From Candidatus Fermentibacter danicus (lineage in GTDB: Bacteria > Fermentibacterota > Fermentibacteria > Fermentibacterales > Fermentibacteraceae), in contig LKHC01000145.1 in the NCBI GenBank assembly GCA_001618605.1, positions 3,831 to 66,984 of the forward strand: a DNA stretch of 63,154 nt, given 5' to 3'. Shown one piece after another: positions 1 to 8,522 of this stretch. The notes beneath the pieces were generated by a model. The model did not search any database. It was given only the letters and a program-made list of their open reading frames with translations, and was not told the DNA's origin. Numbering within the stretch: position 1 is the stretch's first letter; each line of letters opens with the position of its first letter. Made by a program: the position numbers and the translations under genes.

Positions 1-98
1 TTGGCGGTGATCATCCCGGGCCCCATGACGGCCAGGAAAACGGCTATGCGGCGGAGGATGCCCCGCCTTCTGCCTTCGGCGAGCCGCAGGGCCGTCAA
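1..98 (-). CDS. Nramp-family divalent metal transporter, N-terminal fragment
   Basis: Only the first ~32 codons lie in the window; the gene runs off the left edge. Reading the minus strand from a TTG at 98 gives a basic stretch followed by the first membrane helix, ending in FLAVMGPGMITAN. That GPG-containing motif is the hallmark start of Nramp (MntH-type) H+-coupled Mn2+/Fe2+ transporters. A GGGAG sits 9 bases before the TTG, but the frame stays open upstream, so the start is uncertain. It follows directly behind the PRC/MgtE_N/CBS gene at 161-1435, a pairing common for Nramp proteins. Family call is based on the short motif plus this context. Confidence 0.6.
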   Translation of the reverse strand, partial: MTALRLAEGRRRGILRRIAVFLAVMGPGMITA

Positions 99-160
99 AA
101 CCTGCAGCTCCCGGCGGGGGAGCGGTGGGCGTCGGGGATCATGGTCCCGGCCATGCCGGC

Positions 161-1435
161 CTAGTCCGCCAGCCTCGCGAACCGCGGCAGCAGTTCGTCA
201 AAGGCGTGCTCCAGCGTCACTATGCCCTCCATGCAGAAACGGTCGTTCACCACGGGCACGGCGTGCAGCCTGAACTTCATGAAGATGGCTGCCACCTCGT
301 CGAGGTCGTCGTCCGGCGCTAGCGTGGCCAGCCTCCTGTTCATGAGCCCGGAGAGGGGCGTTTCCGGCGCCGATCCGAGTATGTGGCGCAGGGAGACGAC
401 CCCTGCCAGATGGCCTTCATCGCCGTCGAGGCAGTAGATGTAGCTGATGAACTTGATCTCCGCAACCTTCTCCTCGAGTATGCGCCTGGCCTCCAGGACC
501 GTGGCCCCGGCGGGGCATGTGATGTACTCGACCGTCATGAGCGTGGCCGCGGTATCGTCCTCGGCCTGGGAGAGCTTCTCGATCCGCTCCCTCTCCTCGT
601 CCTCCATCTCGGCCATGATATCCTGCTGGGCGTATTCCGGCAGCAGTTCGACGAGATCGACAGCGGCTGCCGGCTCCATCTCCTCGATGATGTCGGCTGC
701 GGTAGCGGAGTCGAGATCCCTTATGATGGCGGCCTGCACGTCCTCCTCCGCCTCCTCCAGTACGTCCGCGAGCTGCTCGGTGTCGAAGGATCTGACCATG
801 GCCAGGCGCTCTCCAGGATCGAGTTCCTCGATGATGTCCGCCAGCTCACCGGGGTGAAGCTGCTTGAGCTGCTCCTGGCGGAGCGTCAGCTTGACCGGCT
901 CCCTGCCGGGCGCCGGAAGCGGCTGCACGTATTTCCAGGAGACGAGTTCGTTGTCGAGCTGCCTGTGGAATGCCGAAACGACCCTTCTCAGGCCGCCCTC
1001 GACTCGCAGGCGCCTCGCCAGGCCCGTCATTCCGATGTCCACGTGCACCAGGAACATCCTGCCGGAGTGGACCAGAAGATGTATGTCGTTTACACGAACC
1101 ACCTTGGCCCCTTTGACGTCTACCACCTGCTTGTCCAGCAGCCCCTTCTGGAGAAGGTGCATCTCCGGGCGCGGAAGACCAGACAGCCGCCCTGGCTGGC
1201 GCTTCAGCGCACTTCCGGAGAGCAGCGCATCGCAGAGAGCCGCATCCATCCTGATGGACACCGGCCCCTTCCTTGTAGAGAAGACCGCCGCTTCGATCTC
1301 GGGGAACTTCTCGGAGAACGATGCTACCAGGTCGATCAGTCTGCCCGAGAACGCCCCATCCTCCGAACGGACTCTTCTTCCCAACAGGTCGGACATGAAG
1401 AGGAAAACGCTCCCGCCCGTCATCCCCATCGCCAT
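161..1435 (-). CDS. PRC-barrel / MgtE N-domain / double-CBS protein, likely regulator of the adjacent Nramp transporter
   Basis: 424 residues with no membrane segment. Residues ~14-140 look like PRC-barrel modules. Residues ~190-290 are an MgtE N-terminal superhelix with repeated acidic motifs (PGELADIIEELDPGE, ADIIEEMEP). Residues ~298-420 are two CBS domains (HAVPVVND in the second). In MgtE channels the N and CBS domains form the cytosolic Mg2+ sensor; here the channel is missing and an Nramp transporter follows downstream. I infer a cytosolic metal- or nucleotide-sensing partner of that transporter. Start ATG 1435 has GGGAGG five bases upstream; ATG 1429 is also possible. Architecture is clear, function inferred. 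Confidence 0.85.
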   Translation of the reverse strand: MAMGMTGGSVFLFMSDLLGRRVRSEDGAFSGRLIDLVASFSEKFPEIEAAVFSTRKGPVSIRMDAALCDALLSGSALKRQPGRLSGLPRPEMHLLQKGLLDKQVVDVKGAKVVRVNDIHLLVHSGRMFLVHVDIGMTGLARRLRVEGGLRRVVSAFHRQLDNELVSWKYVQPLPAPGREPVKLTLRQEQLKQLHPGELADIIEELDPGERLAMVRSFDTEQLADVLEEAEEDVQAAIIRDLDSATAADIIEEMEPAAAVDLVELLPEYAQQDIMAEMEDEERERIEKLSQAEDDTAATLMTVEYITCPAGATVLEARRILEEKVAEIKFISYIYCLDGDEGHLAGVVSLRHILGSAPETPLSGLMNRRLATLAPDDDLDEVAAIFMKFRLHAVPVVNDRFCMEGIVTLEHAFDELLPRFARLAD

Positions 1436-1456
1436 CCCCGCCTCCCGTTCCCGGTC

Positions 1457-1873
1457 CTATTCGCCGATTATCTTGATCAGGACGCGCTTGCGCCGTCTGC
1501 CGTCGAACTCGCCGTAGAAGACACTCTCCCAAGGCCCCAGATCGAGTTCCCCGCCCGTTATCGCCAGGACGGCCTCCCTGCCCATGATCTGCCTCTTGAG
1601 ATGGGCGTCGGCGTTGTCCTCCCCGCGGTTGTGCCTGTAGGAGGAAACCGGTTCGTGCGGAGCGAGCTTCTCCAGCCAGTCGTCGAAGTCCCTGTGCAGG
1701 CCGGGTTCGTCGTCGTTCACGAACACGCTGGCGGTTATGTGCATTGCGTTCACGAGGCAGAGCCCCTCCTTCACCCCGCTTTCCCTGACGGCGGACGAGA
1801 CCTCCCGGGTGATGTTCACGAATCCTCTCCGCGAGGGGATCTCGAACCAGAGCTCCTTTCTGAGCGTCCTCAT
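1457..1873 (-). CDS. YjbQ/UPF0047 family protein
   Basis: 138 residues, the usual length for the family. Conserved signatures are visible: [13 protein letters not shown] near residue 42, HRDFDDWL, an [11 protein letters not shown] segment and [14 protein letters not shown] near the C-terminus. YjbQ proteins are small beta-rich trimers. Some weakly substitute for thiamine-phosphate synthase, and a metal-binding role has been proposed, but the physiological function is not settled. AGGAGG lies 6 bases before ATG 1873. It sits 10 bases after the DUF503 gene and 21 bases before the CBS-protein gene, so it is probably co-transcribed with both. No thiamine genes are nearby. Confidence 0.9.
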   Translation of the reverse strand: MRTLRKELWFEIPSRRGFVNITREVSSAVRESGVKEGLCLVNAMHITASVFVNDDEPGLHRDFDDWLEKLAPHEPVSSYRHNRGEDNADAHLKRQIMGREAVLAITGGELDLGPWESVFYGEFDGRRRKRVLIKIIGE

Positions 1874-1883
1874 CGCTCTCCTC

Positions 1884-2204
1884 CTATTCCATCTCCGGGT
1901 CGAACAGGGAGATGCATGTCTCTATCCCGCCAGTACCTGCGGCGCTGTCCCTGATGAGCGCCACAGCGCTCTCCAGCATTCCGGAGGCTCCGGCACGGGT
2001 TCCGCACGCACAGGCGGCCGCCACCCAGGCCCGTGCGGGCAGATCCGCAGGCCCCGTCTGCGATACGGAGAAGCCCAGGTTTCCGAGCCTGTCCCGGATC
2101 GAGTTCAGTTCGCCCCTACGGTCCTTCAGCGTCCTCGCGCCGTGGAAGCGGAGATCCGCCACCAGCACGCCTATCCACGCCCTGGGGGAGGGCTCGCGGC
2201 TCAT
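1884..2204 (-). CDS. DUF503 family protein
   Basis: 106 residues. It opens with the DUF503 pattern [21 protein letters not shown], followed by an amphipathic helix (a LRNRF-like position is here LGNLGF). The family is a small ferredoxin-like fold often found near rbfA or metal genes; its biochemical role is not established. It lies between glgB and yjbQ on the same strand, with 19 and 10 bases of spacing, which suggests a shared transcript. The Shine-Dalgarno before ATG 2204 is weak. Confidence 0.75.
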   Translation of the reverse strand: MSREPSPRAWIGVLVADLRFHGARTLKDRRGELNSIRDRLGNLGFSVSQTGPADLPARAWVAAACACGTRAGASGMLESAVALIRDSAAGTGGIETCISLFDPEME

Positions 2205-2223
2205 CTGCGGCGTTCCCGGCCCG

Positions 2224-4458
2224 TCATGCTCCGTGCTCCGGTGCGTCCCGCTTCAGGAAGAGGGCCGCGAGGGGGGGCAGGGAGAGCGATACGGAGTGAG
2301 CCATCCCGTTGCGCGGCTGCGGGTCGGATGCCGTTCCTCCGAGGTTTCCGGTTCCGCTCCCGCCGTAGGAGGATGCGTCGGAATTGAGCAGCTCCCTGTA
2401 GAAACCGCCCTCCGGCACGCCTATCCTGTACCCGTGTCTGGGTTCGGGGGTGAAGTTGAAGACGCAGATCACGCATCCGCCCCCGGAGTCCCTCCTGGCG
2501 AAGGAAACCACGGTGCTGTCCGTATCGCTGAAATCGATCCACCTGAAGCCCGCCGGATCGTGATCCAGTTCGTGCATGGCGGGTTCGCGTGACAGGAGGG
2601 AGTTCAGATCCCGGACGAGGGACCTGATCCCCCGGTGCGGGGCGTATTCGAGCAGGTGCCAGTCCAGTTGCGAATCGTGGTTCCACTCCGACCTCTGACC
2701 GAATTCGCCGCCCATGAAGAGCAGCTTCTTCCCGGGATGAGCCCACTGATAGCACAGGAGGAGTCTGAGATTGGCGAACCTCCTCCAGTCGTCGCCGGGC
2801 ATCTTCTCCAGGAGGCTCGACTTGCCGTGCACGACCTCGTCGTGGGAGAGCGGCAGTATGAAGTTCTCGCTGTAGGCGTAGAGCTGCGAGAAGGTGAGAT
2901 TGTTCACGTGGTACTTCCTGTGGACGGGATCCAGCGCGAAAAAGCCGAGCGTGTCGTGCATCCAGCCCATGTTCCACTTGAAAGAGAAGCCGAGTCCTCC
3001 TCCATCCGGGGGTCTGGTCACGGAGGGCCAGGCGGTGCTCTCCTCCGCGATCGTGAAGGCGCCCGGAAACAGGCTGTGAACCCGGTCGTTCAGCATCCGG
3101 ATGAAGGCGACGGCATCGAGGTTCTCCCTGCCGCCGTAGCGGTTGGGGATCCATGCGTCCCTCCCGCGCGAATAGTCGAGGTAGAGCATCGAGGCCACCG
3201 CGTCCACGCGCAGCGCATCGATGTGGAACCTGTCGAACCAGGAGATGGCCGCGGAGATCAGGAAGCCGCGGACCTCGTTCCTTCCATAGTTGAAGATGAG
3301 CGTTCCCCAGTCCGGATGCCTTCCGAGCCTCGGATCATCGTGCTCGTACAGGGCGGTGCCGTCGAACCTGGCCAGGCCGTGGGCGTCGGAGGGGAAGTGG
3401 GCCGGGGTCCAGTCGAGGATGATCCCGATTCCCGCCGCATGCGCCCTGTCCACGAAGCGGGCGAAATCCTCCGGAGAGCCCAGCCTGCTCGTTGGAGCGA
3501 AGTATCCCAGAGTCTGGTACCCCCAGGACCCGTCGAAGGGATGCTCCATCACCGGGAGCAGTTCGATGTGGGTGAAGCCCATATCCGATACGTACGGCAG
3601 GAGCGCGTCCGCGAGTTCCATCCAGCCGAGGAACGGCCGGCCGTCGTCCGGTCTGCGCCAGGAGCCGGCATGGACCTCGTAGATCGAGACCGGGGAACTG
3701 AAGCGCCCGGCGGCGGCTCTGCGGGTCATCCATTCCCCGTCGGTCCACTCGAATCCCGATGCGGATGAGACTACGGAAGCCGTGGCGGGGCGAATCTCGA
3801 ACCGGGAGGCCACCGGGTCGGCCTTCTCACGGACGACCCCGTCGCATCCGAGGATCGCGAACTTGTAGAGATCGCCCTCCCGGAGCCGCGGCACGAACAG
3901 CTCCCATACGCCCGACGCCCCTCTGGGGCGCATCGGGTGCCTCCTGCGGTCCCAGGCGTTGAAGTCGCCTGTCACGCTCACCTGTCCTGCGTTGGGAGCC
4001 CAGACGGAGAAGAGCACCCCTTCCACCTCCCCGGCCTTCCAGGGCCTGCCTCCGAAGACCTGGTGCATGCGTTCGTGCCTGCCTTCGTTGAACAGGTGAA
4101 GATCGAGTTCACCGAGCTGCGGCAGGAAGCAGTAGGGGTCCTCCGTGGCCCATGTTGACCCATCCTCCTTCTCGAAGACGAGAAGGTAGGCGAACGGCTG
4201 TTCGGGGCCGGGGGAGGACCACACGAAGAGACCGTCGCCGTGTACCCGGGTCATCGGGCTCCCGGCGGGGGATGTGTCCGGGGAGGTGTCGGTGCGGGCG
4301 ATCCATGCCCTCGTGGCCGCAGGGCAGAAGGTCCGGATCTCCAGCCTGCCGGAGGGCCCTCCGAGCGGGTGCATGCCGAGCAGGGCGAATGGATCGGCGG
4401 GCGTCGCCTGGACTATCGACCGGATCTCGGAAGCCGTCAGGACGGTCTCGGGTTGCAT
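2224..4458 (-). CDS. glgB: 1,4-alpha-glucan branching enzyme
   Basis: GH13 enzyme that cuts alpha-1,4 glucan and re-attaches it as alpha-1,6 branches in glycogen. 744 residues from ATG 4458 (GGGGAAG just upstream); an upstream in-frame ATG would add 31 low-complexity residues and is less likely. An N-terminal early-set region (1-120) precedes a CBM48 module (~145-230, with VWAPNAGQVSVTGDFNAW), the catalytic barrel and an all-beta C-terminus. The nucleophile Asp is in ALRVDAV (~419), the acid/base Glu in AEESTAWP (~472), and the third acid region is LSHDEVVHGKSSL. No glgA, glgC or glgP is in the window. The C-terminal tail is Gly/Ser-rich, slightly longer than usual. Confidence 0.97.
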   Translation of the reverse strand: MQPETVLTASEIRSIVQATPADPFALLGMHPLGGPSGRLEIRTFCPAATRAWIARTDTSPDTSPAGSPMTRVHGDGLFVWSSPGPEQPFAYLLVFEKEDGSTWATEDPYCFLPQLGELDLHLFNEGRHERMHQVFGGRPWKAGEVEGVLFSVWAPNAGQVSVTGDFNAWDRRRHPMRPRGASGVWELFVPRLREGDLYKFAILGCDGVVREKADPVASRFEIRPATASVVSSASGFEWTDGEWMTRRAAAGRFSSPVSIYEVHAGSWRRPDDGRPFLGWMELADALLPYVSDMGFTHIELLPVMEHPFDGSWGYQTLGYFAPTSRLGSPEDFARFVDRAHAAGIGIILDWTPAHFPSDAHGLARFDGTALYEHDDPRLGRHPDWGTLIFNYGRNEVRGFLISAAISWFDRFHIDALRVDAVASMLYLDYSRGRDAWIPNRYGGRENLDAVAFIRMLNDRVHSLFPGAFTIAEESTAWPSVTRPPDGGGLGFSFKWNMGWMHDTLGFFALDPVHRKYHVNNLTFSQLYAYSENFILPLSHDEVVHGKSSLLEKMPGDDWRRFANLRLLLCYQWAHPGKKLLFMGGEFGQRSEWNHDSQLDWHLLEYAPHRGIRSLVRDLNSLLSREPAMHELDHDPAGFRWIDFSDTDSTVVSFARRDSGGGCVICVFNFTPEPRHGYRIGVPEGGFYRELLNSDASSYGGSGTGNLGGTASDPQPRNGMAHSVSLSLPPLAALFLKRDAPEHGA

Positions 4459-4775
4459 ATCCCACTTCCCCGGGGTTCGTGACCGATCGGTGCGCGGCAG
4501 GAAAGAGCCGCCCGGAACGACGAGTATAACCGGCACGGGCCCCGGGGGCACCCGCCGGTCTCCGGTTCCCGGCAGGGGAGCGGCTGCATCATCCGTTTCA
4601 GGCTCCGGCGGATCGGGAACAACAGCGTTTCGAACCCGCCGGCCGCCACGCCCGAACCGGCGGCGCCCCGGGCTGTGTATCGTGTCAGATGCACATCCGC
4701 CCGTTACGGATTAGAATGGGAGGACACAGGGCAGGTATTCGTGGAACCCGGGGAAGCCAACAAGTACGAAAGGGG
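4459..4775. other. 317-base divergent intergenic region
   Basis: Lies between the starts of glgB (minus) and the membrane protein at 4782 (plus), so it should hold both promoters. The plus-strand candidate is listed separately. For glgB a TATACT read on the minus strand at 4528-4523 could be a -10, but I found no good -35. I see no coding potential or RNA gene here. Confidence 0.5.
4690..4717 (+). promoter_or_regulatory. candidate sigma70-type promoter
   Basis: TGCACA (4690-4695, 4 of 6 to TTGACA), a 16-base spacer, then TAGAAT (4712-4717, 5 of 6 to TATAAT). It points toward the membrane protein at 4782. Pattern match only. Confidence 0.35.
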
Positions 4776-4781
4776 ATGCTC

Positions 4782-5288
4782 GTGATCATCTACGACTATG
4801 GCGGACAGAACGATTTCGACGCCTTCGGCCTCTTTGCCGGTATAGCCGCTTTCGGAGTCGTCGCCGTGATATTGCTCGGTGTACTCTCAGCGGTGATCTT
4901 CTACCTGTTGACGATGCAGAAGGCCCTGAACCGCTGTTCCCCGGCAAACCGGACACTGGAGCCCGGTATGGTCTGGCTTCAGCTCATTCCCGTTTTCGGC
5001 ATGGTCTGGAGCTTCATCGTCGTTCTGAAGACCAGCGAATCACTCGGGGCGGAGCTGCGGCACCGCAACATCCCCGGGATGGAGAGCAGCCCGGGCAGGG
5101 GAGTCGGTCTGGCAAGCTGCATCCTGTCGGCCTGGGTCTCGCTGGTGGGGTGGATACCGTATGTGGGACAATGCCTGTCTTCCCTTCCCGGGCTGGCCGG
5201 CATTGTGTGCTGGATCGTCTACTGGGTCAGGATTTCCAGGACCGTCCGGTTGCTCGACCAGTCGCCTGCAAACGCCGGAGCGGCATGA
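4782..5288 (+). CDS. small multi-pass membrane protein of unknown function
   Basis: About 168 residues with an N-terminal helix (IAAFGVVAVILLGVLSAVIF), a polar CSPANRTLEPG loop, a second helix containing WLQLIPVFGMVWSFIVV, and a C-terminal helical pair around VGWIPYVGQC and IVCWIVYWVRI. The NRTLEPGMVWLQLIPVFGMVW block recurs in unnamed membrane proteins of Bacteroidetes and relatives; I cannot give it a function. AAAGGGG abuts ATG 4776 but lies 6 bases before GTG 4782, so GTG is the better start. A rho-independent terminator follows. Monocistronic by appearance. Confidence 0.75.
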   Translation: MIIYDYGGQNDFDAFGLFAGIAAFGVVAVILLGVLSAVIFYLLTMQKALNRCSPANRTLEPGMVWLQLIPVFGMVWSFIVVLKTSESLGAELRHRNIPGMESSPGRGVGLASCILSAWVSLVGWIPYVGQCLSSLPGLAGIVCWIVYWVRISRTVRLLDQSPANAGAA

Positions 5289-5364
5289 TCAGAGGCGGAT
5301 CGAGCGCAGTCGGAGCGTCTGTGCAGTCGGCCTGACGGTGGGCGGGAACCGGGAGCCGGATATG

Positions 5365-5394
5365 AAAAGGCGGAGCGTTTGCCCCGCCTTTTCT
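5365..5394. terminator. bidirectional rho-independent terminator
   Basis: Perfect 9-bp stem AAAAGGCGG (5365-5373) and CCGCCTTTT (5384-5392) with a 10-base loop. It has T-runs on both strands and sits between two convergent genes, so it can serve both. Confidence 0.85.
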
Positions 5395-5410
5395 ATACCC
5401 AGGAAATCGT

Positions 5411-5755
5411 CTACGCCTGGGGCTCCCCGGACTGATCGGGCTTGAGCAGGTTGAGCTTGAAGCCAAACTGGCCGATGAGCGGCAGGGGCACGGCCTTGCC
5501 GCCGAAGCCGTTGAGGGCGCCTATGACGAGCAGCACGAGGCAGAACAGGGCCCAGAGCCATCCGATGACGGGGATGATGCCGAGGAGCATCGCTATGAGG
5601 AGAATGATGGACTGCTGGCAGTGATAGAGCACGAACCTGTTCTCCTTGCCGGTCAGGTAGGCGATGAGAAGCCCTATCCAGGTGATGTAGGCGATTCCGG
5701 CCATCGTCTTGCCCTCGTCGATCTCCTGCTGCGTGAAAGTGTAGTTCGGATCCAT
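5411..5755 (-). CDS. DUF4870/Tic20-like small membrane protein
   Basis: 114 residues. A short soluble head (MDPNYTFTQQEIDEGKT) is followed by three hydrophobic helices with the family pattern GIAYITWIGLLIAYLTGKEN, YHCQQSI and VIGWLWALFCLVLLVIGALN. This matches the DUF4870/TIC20-like family of bacterial membrane proteins, whose role is unknown. Two ATGs (5758, 5755) follow GAAAGGGG; spacing favours 5755. It is convergent with the gene at 4782 and shares its terminator. Confidence 0.8.
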   Translation of the reverse strand: MDPNYTFTQQEIDEGKTMAGIAYITWIGLLIAYLTGKENRFVLYHCQQSIILLIAMLLGIIPVIGWLWALFCLVLLVIGALNGFGGKAVPLPLIGQFGFKLNLLKPDQSGEPQA

Positions 5756-5887
5756 CATACCCCTTTCGAGTCGAGCACGGCCGAGCCGCGCCTCCCATAG
5801 CGTGCGACCCGCCCGAGCGGGACCGCCCTCCACGGAACGGGAACCAGTTACTCACGGACACGATATTGTCGTTTATGTCCGGCGTAG

Positions 5888-5916
5888 TGTCAACTCCACC
5901 GCAACCGGCATATAAT
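5888..5916 (+). promoter_or_regulatory. candidate promoter with perfect -10
   Basis: TATAAT at 5911-5916 is an exact consensus -10. The hexamer 17 bases upstream (TGTCAA, 5888-5893) is a poor -35. It stands 31 bases before the ATG at 5948 in an otherwise GC-rich region, which makes the -10 stand out. Confidence 0.5.
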
Positions 5917-5947
5917 AAGGCTTGCCGGACGAACGGTGAGCCCCTGC

Positions 5948-6433
5948 ATGGCAGAGCATGAAAGGCCGGAGATGACGTACGAAGAATCCAACCTCAAGCT
6001 GATTGCCATTTTCCATTACGTCCTGGCCGCCTTCATCGCGATGTTCTCGACGATACCCATGCTGTATCTCGGCATGGGGATATTGATCAGCCTCGCTCCA
6101 GCGGTCTTCGAATCCTCCGGCCCGTCGGCCCGGGATGTTCCTCCGGTCATTCTCGGCTTGCTCTTCGGAGCGATAGGCCTTGCCGGAACGCTGCTGGTCC
6201 TTGTTTTCGCAGCCCTCCTGTTCTTCGCGGGGCGCAATCTCCAGAAGGCCAGGCACATGGATTTCTGCACAGTCGTGGCGGCAGTGTCGTGCCTGTTCAT
6301 GCCCCTGGGAACCATTCTCGGCGTTTTGACTCTCCTGGAACTGAACAAGAAGGAAGTGCGGGAGCTGTTCGACCCGCCGGCACCGGGCGGCCCTGTGCCC
6401 CCGGTTGCATCCAGCCCCCGCGTCGTTGACTGA
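5948..6433 (+). CDS. hypothetical membrane protein with three to four helices
   Basis: 161 residues, not recognised. Hydrophobic segments run from ~20 to 45 (IAIFHYVLAAFIAMFSTIPM), ~70 to 98 (ILGLLFGAIGLAGTLLVLVF) and ~110 to 135, ending in a Pro-rich cytosolic tail. The second and third helices with an intervening GRNLQKARHMDFC loop resemble small unnamed membrane proteins of Gram-negative bacteria that track with DUF4064-like families, but the match is loose. GGTGAG precedes ATG 5948 by 7 bases. It is followed 45 bases later by the PilZ gene and may be in its transcript. Confidence 0.7.
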   Translation: MAEHERPEMTYEESNLKLIAIFHYVLAAFIAMFSTIPMLYLGMGILISLAPAVFESSGPSARDVPPVILGLLFGAIGLAGTLLVLVFAALLFFAGRNLQKARHMDFCTVVAAVSCLFMPLGTILGVLTLLELNKKEVRELFDPPAPGGPVPPVASSPRVVD

Positions 6434-6478
6434 GGAAGGGGCCGGAACTAGCTTTTCCCGACGAAGTGGAGGTCGCTG

Positions 6479-6829
6479 ATGCCCGTCCAGACCGATGGCG
6501 ATCGCCGGAGCAGCCCGAGAGCCAGGGTTGACCTTGGTGTAAGCATCAACATCGAAAACACGCCGGCGATCCCGGTCACGGCCCTCAATCTCAGCGCTTC
6601 GGGGATATACTGCGTCTCGAAGGAGCGGACGGGCGAACTCACCAGGGTCGATCTGGTCCTGAAGCTCGACGACGAATTCGTAATCCCGGCCAGAGCCGTC
6701 ATCATCCGCGAGGAGGAGCTTCCGGACGGCAACTTCGGCCTGGGGATGTTCTTCACAAGCATCCTCGACGAGCACAGGGCGCTGATAGCCGAACTCGTCT
6801 CGGGGACGCGGACGGGAGACAGAGCGTGA
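6479..6829 (+). CDS. PilZ-domain protein
   Basis: 116 residues, essentially one PilZ domain. The c-di-GMP-binding signatures are present: an RRSSPRARV arginine patch at residues ~9-17 and the NLSASG motif (D/N-x-S-x-x-G) near residue 39. The C-terminal strands end in GLGMFFTSI. PilZ proteins bind cyclic di-GMP and change the output of a partner; no partner is visible beyond the overlapping downstream gene. GGAGG lies 7 bases before ATG 6479. The stop TGA overlaps the GTG start of the PorV-like gene (GTGA), implying translational coupling. Confidence 0.9.
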   Translation: MPVQTDGDRRSSPRARVDLGVSINIENTPAIPVTALNLSASGIYCVSKERTGELTRVDLVLKLDDEFVIPARAVIIREEELPDGNFGLGMFFTSILDEHRALIAELVSGTRTGDRA

Positions 6830-7905
6830 AGCCCGTTCTTTTCGGCATCATCGTATCGGCCTCCCTCCCGGCCGTGGCAGCCAAGTACGCAGGGGAGTTC
6901 ATGTATGTCGGCGCCGGCGCCAGGGCGCTCGGCATGGGCGGAGCCTTCTGCTCCGTAGCAGACGACGCGACTGCCGCCTACTGGAACCCTGCCGGCCTCG
7001 TCTCCCTCCCGGGGCGCGAGATTCAGCTCATGCACTCCGAGAGATTTGGAGGGCTGGTCAAGTACGATTATCTGGCCTATGCCCAGCCCTTCGGCGGTTC
7101 CGCCATCTCGGCGAGCCTCTTCAGAACCGATGCAGGAGACATAGCCGACACGACAGGTCTGGAGTGGCTCGACACCGGGTCCGACGGCGTCGCCGGCGAA
7201 GACGGGGCGGGCGTCCCGGGAGACTCCGGCAGCGACGACTACGATCCCCTGACCAATCCGGGCGGCACGGAGAACAACGGTCGGTGGGATCCGGGCGAGG
7301 AGCTAATTTACGACGAGGGCCGCATCTCATGGGGAAGCGCCGTCGACTACGCCCTTTATCTCTCCTGGGCCCGCCCCCTCACGGACGAACTCTCCCTGGG
7401 CGCAAGCATGAAGATCATCCAGCGCACCCTCATGGACCACAGCGCCTTCGGTGCCGGTCTGGACGCAGGGATCAGATGGACGCCCAGCGATGTCTTCGCC
7501 GCCGGGCTCAATATCCAGGACGCCGTGGGAACTCATATCTTCTGGGACACCGGCAGCAACGAGAGCGTCGTACCCACGGCAAAGCTCGGCGCCTCGACCG
7601 TATGGAGCCTCGGCAGGCTCTCCACCGTCGTGACCGTGTCGGCGGACGGCGACTTCAGGTTCGAAGGCAGGAAGTACTCCGCACAGTATCACGTCGGTGA
7701 CGTCAGCCTGGACACCCACTTCGGAGCGGAGTTCCTGGTAAGGGACAGAGTCGCACTGAGGCTCGGAACCTCCGAAGGATCCTTCACGGCCGGAGCCGGC
7801 CTCAGGATCGGGATAATGGGGCATCCCGTCAGCCTCGACTACGCCTTCCTCGGCCACGAGGATCTCGACGACACTCACAGAATCTCGCTCGGCATAGGCA
7901 TCTGA
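6826..7905 (+). CDS. PorV/PorQ-family outer-membrane protein
   Basis: 359 residues with a signal peptide ending near AVAAKYAG. The diagnostic N-terminal block follows: GAGARALGMGGAFCSVADDATAAYWNPAGL, which is typical of the PorV/PorQ (UPF0164) branch of FadL-like beta barrels. A Gly/Asp-rich insertion at ~120-165 (NNGRWDPGEELIYDEG) precedes the remaining strands. Members are barrels in FCB bacteria and spirochaetes; in Bacteroidetes PorV and PorQ serve type IX secretion, but no other T9SS gene is here. GTG start overlaps the PilZ stop. A second family member lies at 32198. Confidence 0.88.
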   Translation: MKPVLFGIIVSASLPAVAAKYAGEFMYVGAGARALGMGGAFCSVADDATAAYWNPAGLVSLPGREIQLMHSERFGGLVKYDYLAYAQPFGGSAISASLFRTDAGDIADTTGLEWLDTGSDGVAGEDGAGVPGDSGSDDYDPLTNPGGTENNGRWDPGEELIYDEGRISWGSAVDYALYLSWARPLTDELSLGASMKIIQRTLMDHSAFGAGLDAGIRWTPSDVFAAGLNIQDAVGTHIFWDTGSNESVVPTAKLGASTVWSLGRLSTVVTVSADGDFRFEGRKYSAQYHVGDVSLDTHFGAEFLVRDRVALRLGTSEGSFTAGAGLRIGIMGHPVSLDYAFLGHEDLDDTHRISLGIGI

Positions 7906-7916
7906 CACCCTCCCGC

Positions 7917-8519
7917 ATGACGCTGAGCGAAGAACTACTCAGGAAGTCGATACATCTGGCTTCCGTGGTCATCCCCCTTACCGCCCTCCTCGTGGAGAAG
8001 ACGCTGCTCGTAGTCGTCCTGGCCGTCGCCGCCCTGGCCCTCCTGCTCGTAGATTATCTCAGGCTCAGGAATCAAGGCTTCAAGGCCTTCTTCCTGTCCG
8101 CCTTCGGCGAGCTTCTCCGGAAGCACGAGAAGCAGGGCGGGATCACGGGCTCTACCATCCTGGTCGCCTCGGCCGCTCTGACGATACTCATCTACAGGCA
8201 GGAGACCGCAGTGGCGGCGCTTGTCTTCCTGAGCCTGGGCGACAGCATGGCCGCGCTGGTGGGCAGGAGATACGGGAGGGTGAAGCTCGTCTGCGGGAGG
8301 ACTCTCGAAGGCAGCCTGGCGGCGCTGATAAGCTGCCTTTTCGCGAGCGCGGTCCTGCTGCTCATAAGCCCTGTCTTCCACTGGAACCTCACCCCGCCCG
8401 TGCTCATCGCCGGTTCCGTCACCGCCGTCCTGGTCGAACTGATCGACATCCCGCTCGACGACAACTTCAGGATTCCCATCATATCGGGGCTCGTCATGGA
8501 ACTCCTGATCCCCGGCTGA
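7917..8519 (+). CDS. dolichol kinase / CTP-dependent lipid kinase family membrane protein
   Basis: 200 residues, about six helices. It shows the SEC59/DGK1/VTE5 signatures: LRKSIHLASVVIP at the N-terminus, GDSMAALVGRRYG near residue 103, CGRTLEGSLA near 123 and an ELIDIPLDDNFRIP loop near 180. Family members use CTP to phosphorylate dolichol, phytol or diacylglycerol. Which lipid is used here cannot be told; undecaprenol or diacylglycerol are plausible. It begins 11 bases after the PorV gene and is followed 3 bases later by miaB. Confidence 0.85.
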   Translation: MTLSEELLRKSIHLASVVIPLTALLVEKTLLVVVLAVAALALLLVDYLRLRNQGFKAFFLSAFGELLRKHEKQGGITGSTILVASAALTILIYRQETAVAALVFLSLGDSMAALVGRRYGRVKLVCGRTLEGSLAALISCLFASAVLLLISPVFHWNLTPPVLIAGSVTAVLVELIDIPLDDNFRIPIISGLVMELLIPG

Positions 8520-8522
8520 GCT

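Noticed and set aside
383-1954. Long plus-strand open frame (523 codons)
   Set aside because: It lies antisense to the MgtE_N/CBS and YjbQ genes; the composition reflects GC-biased third positions and no family motif is visible.
6826-7905. Type IX secretion locus
   Set aside because: PorV-like proteins alone do not indicate T9SS; no PorK/L/M/N, SprA or C-terminal sorting domains were seen.
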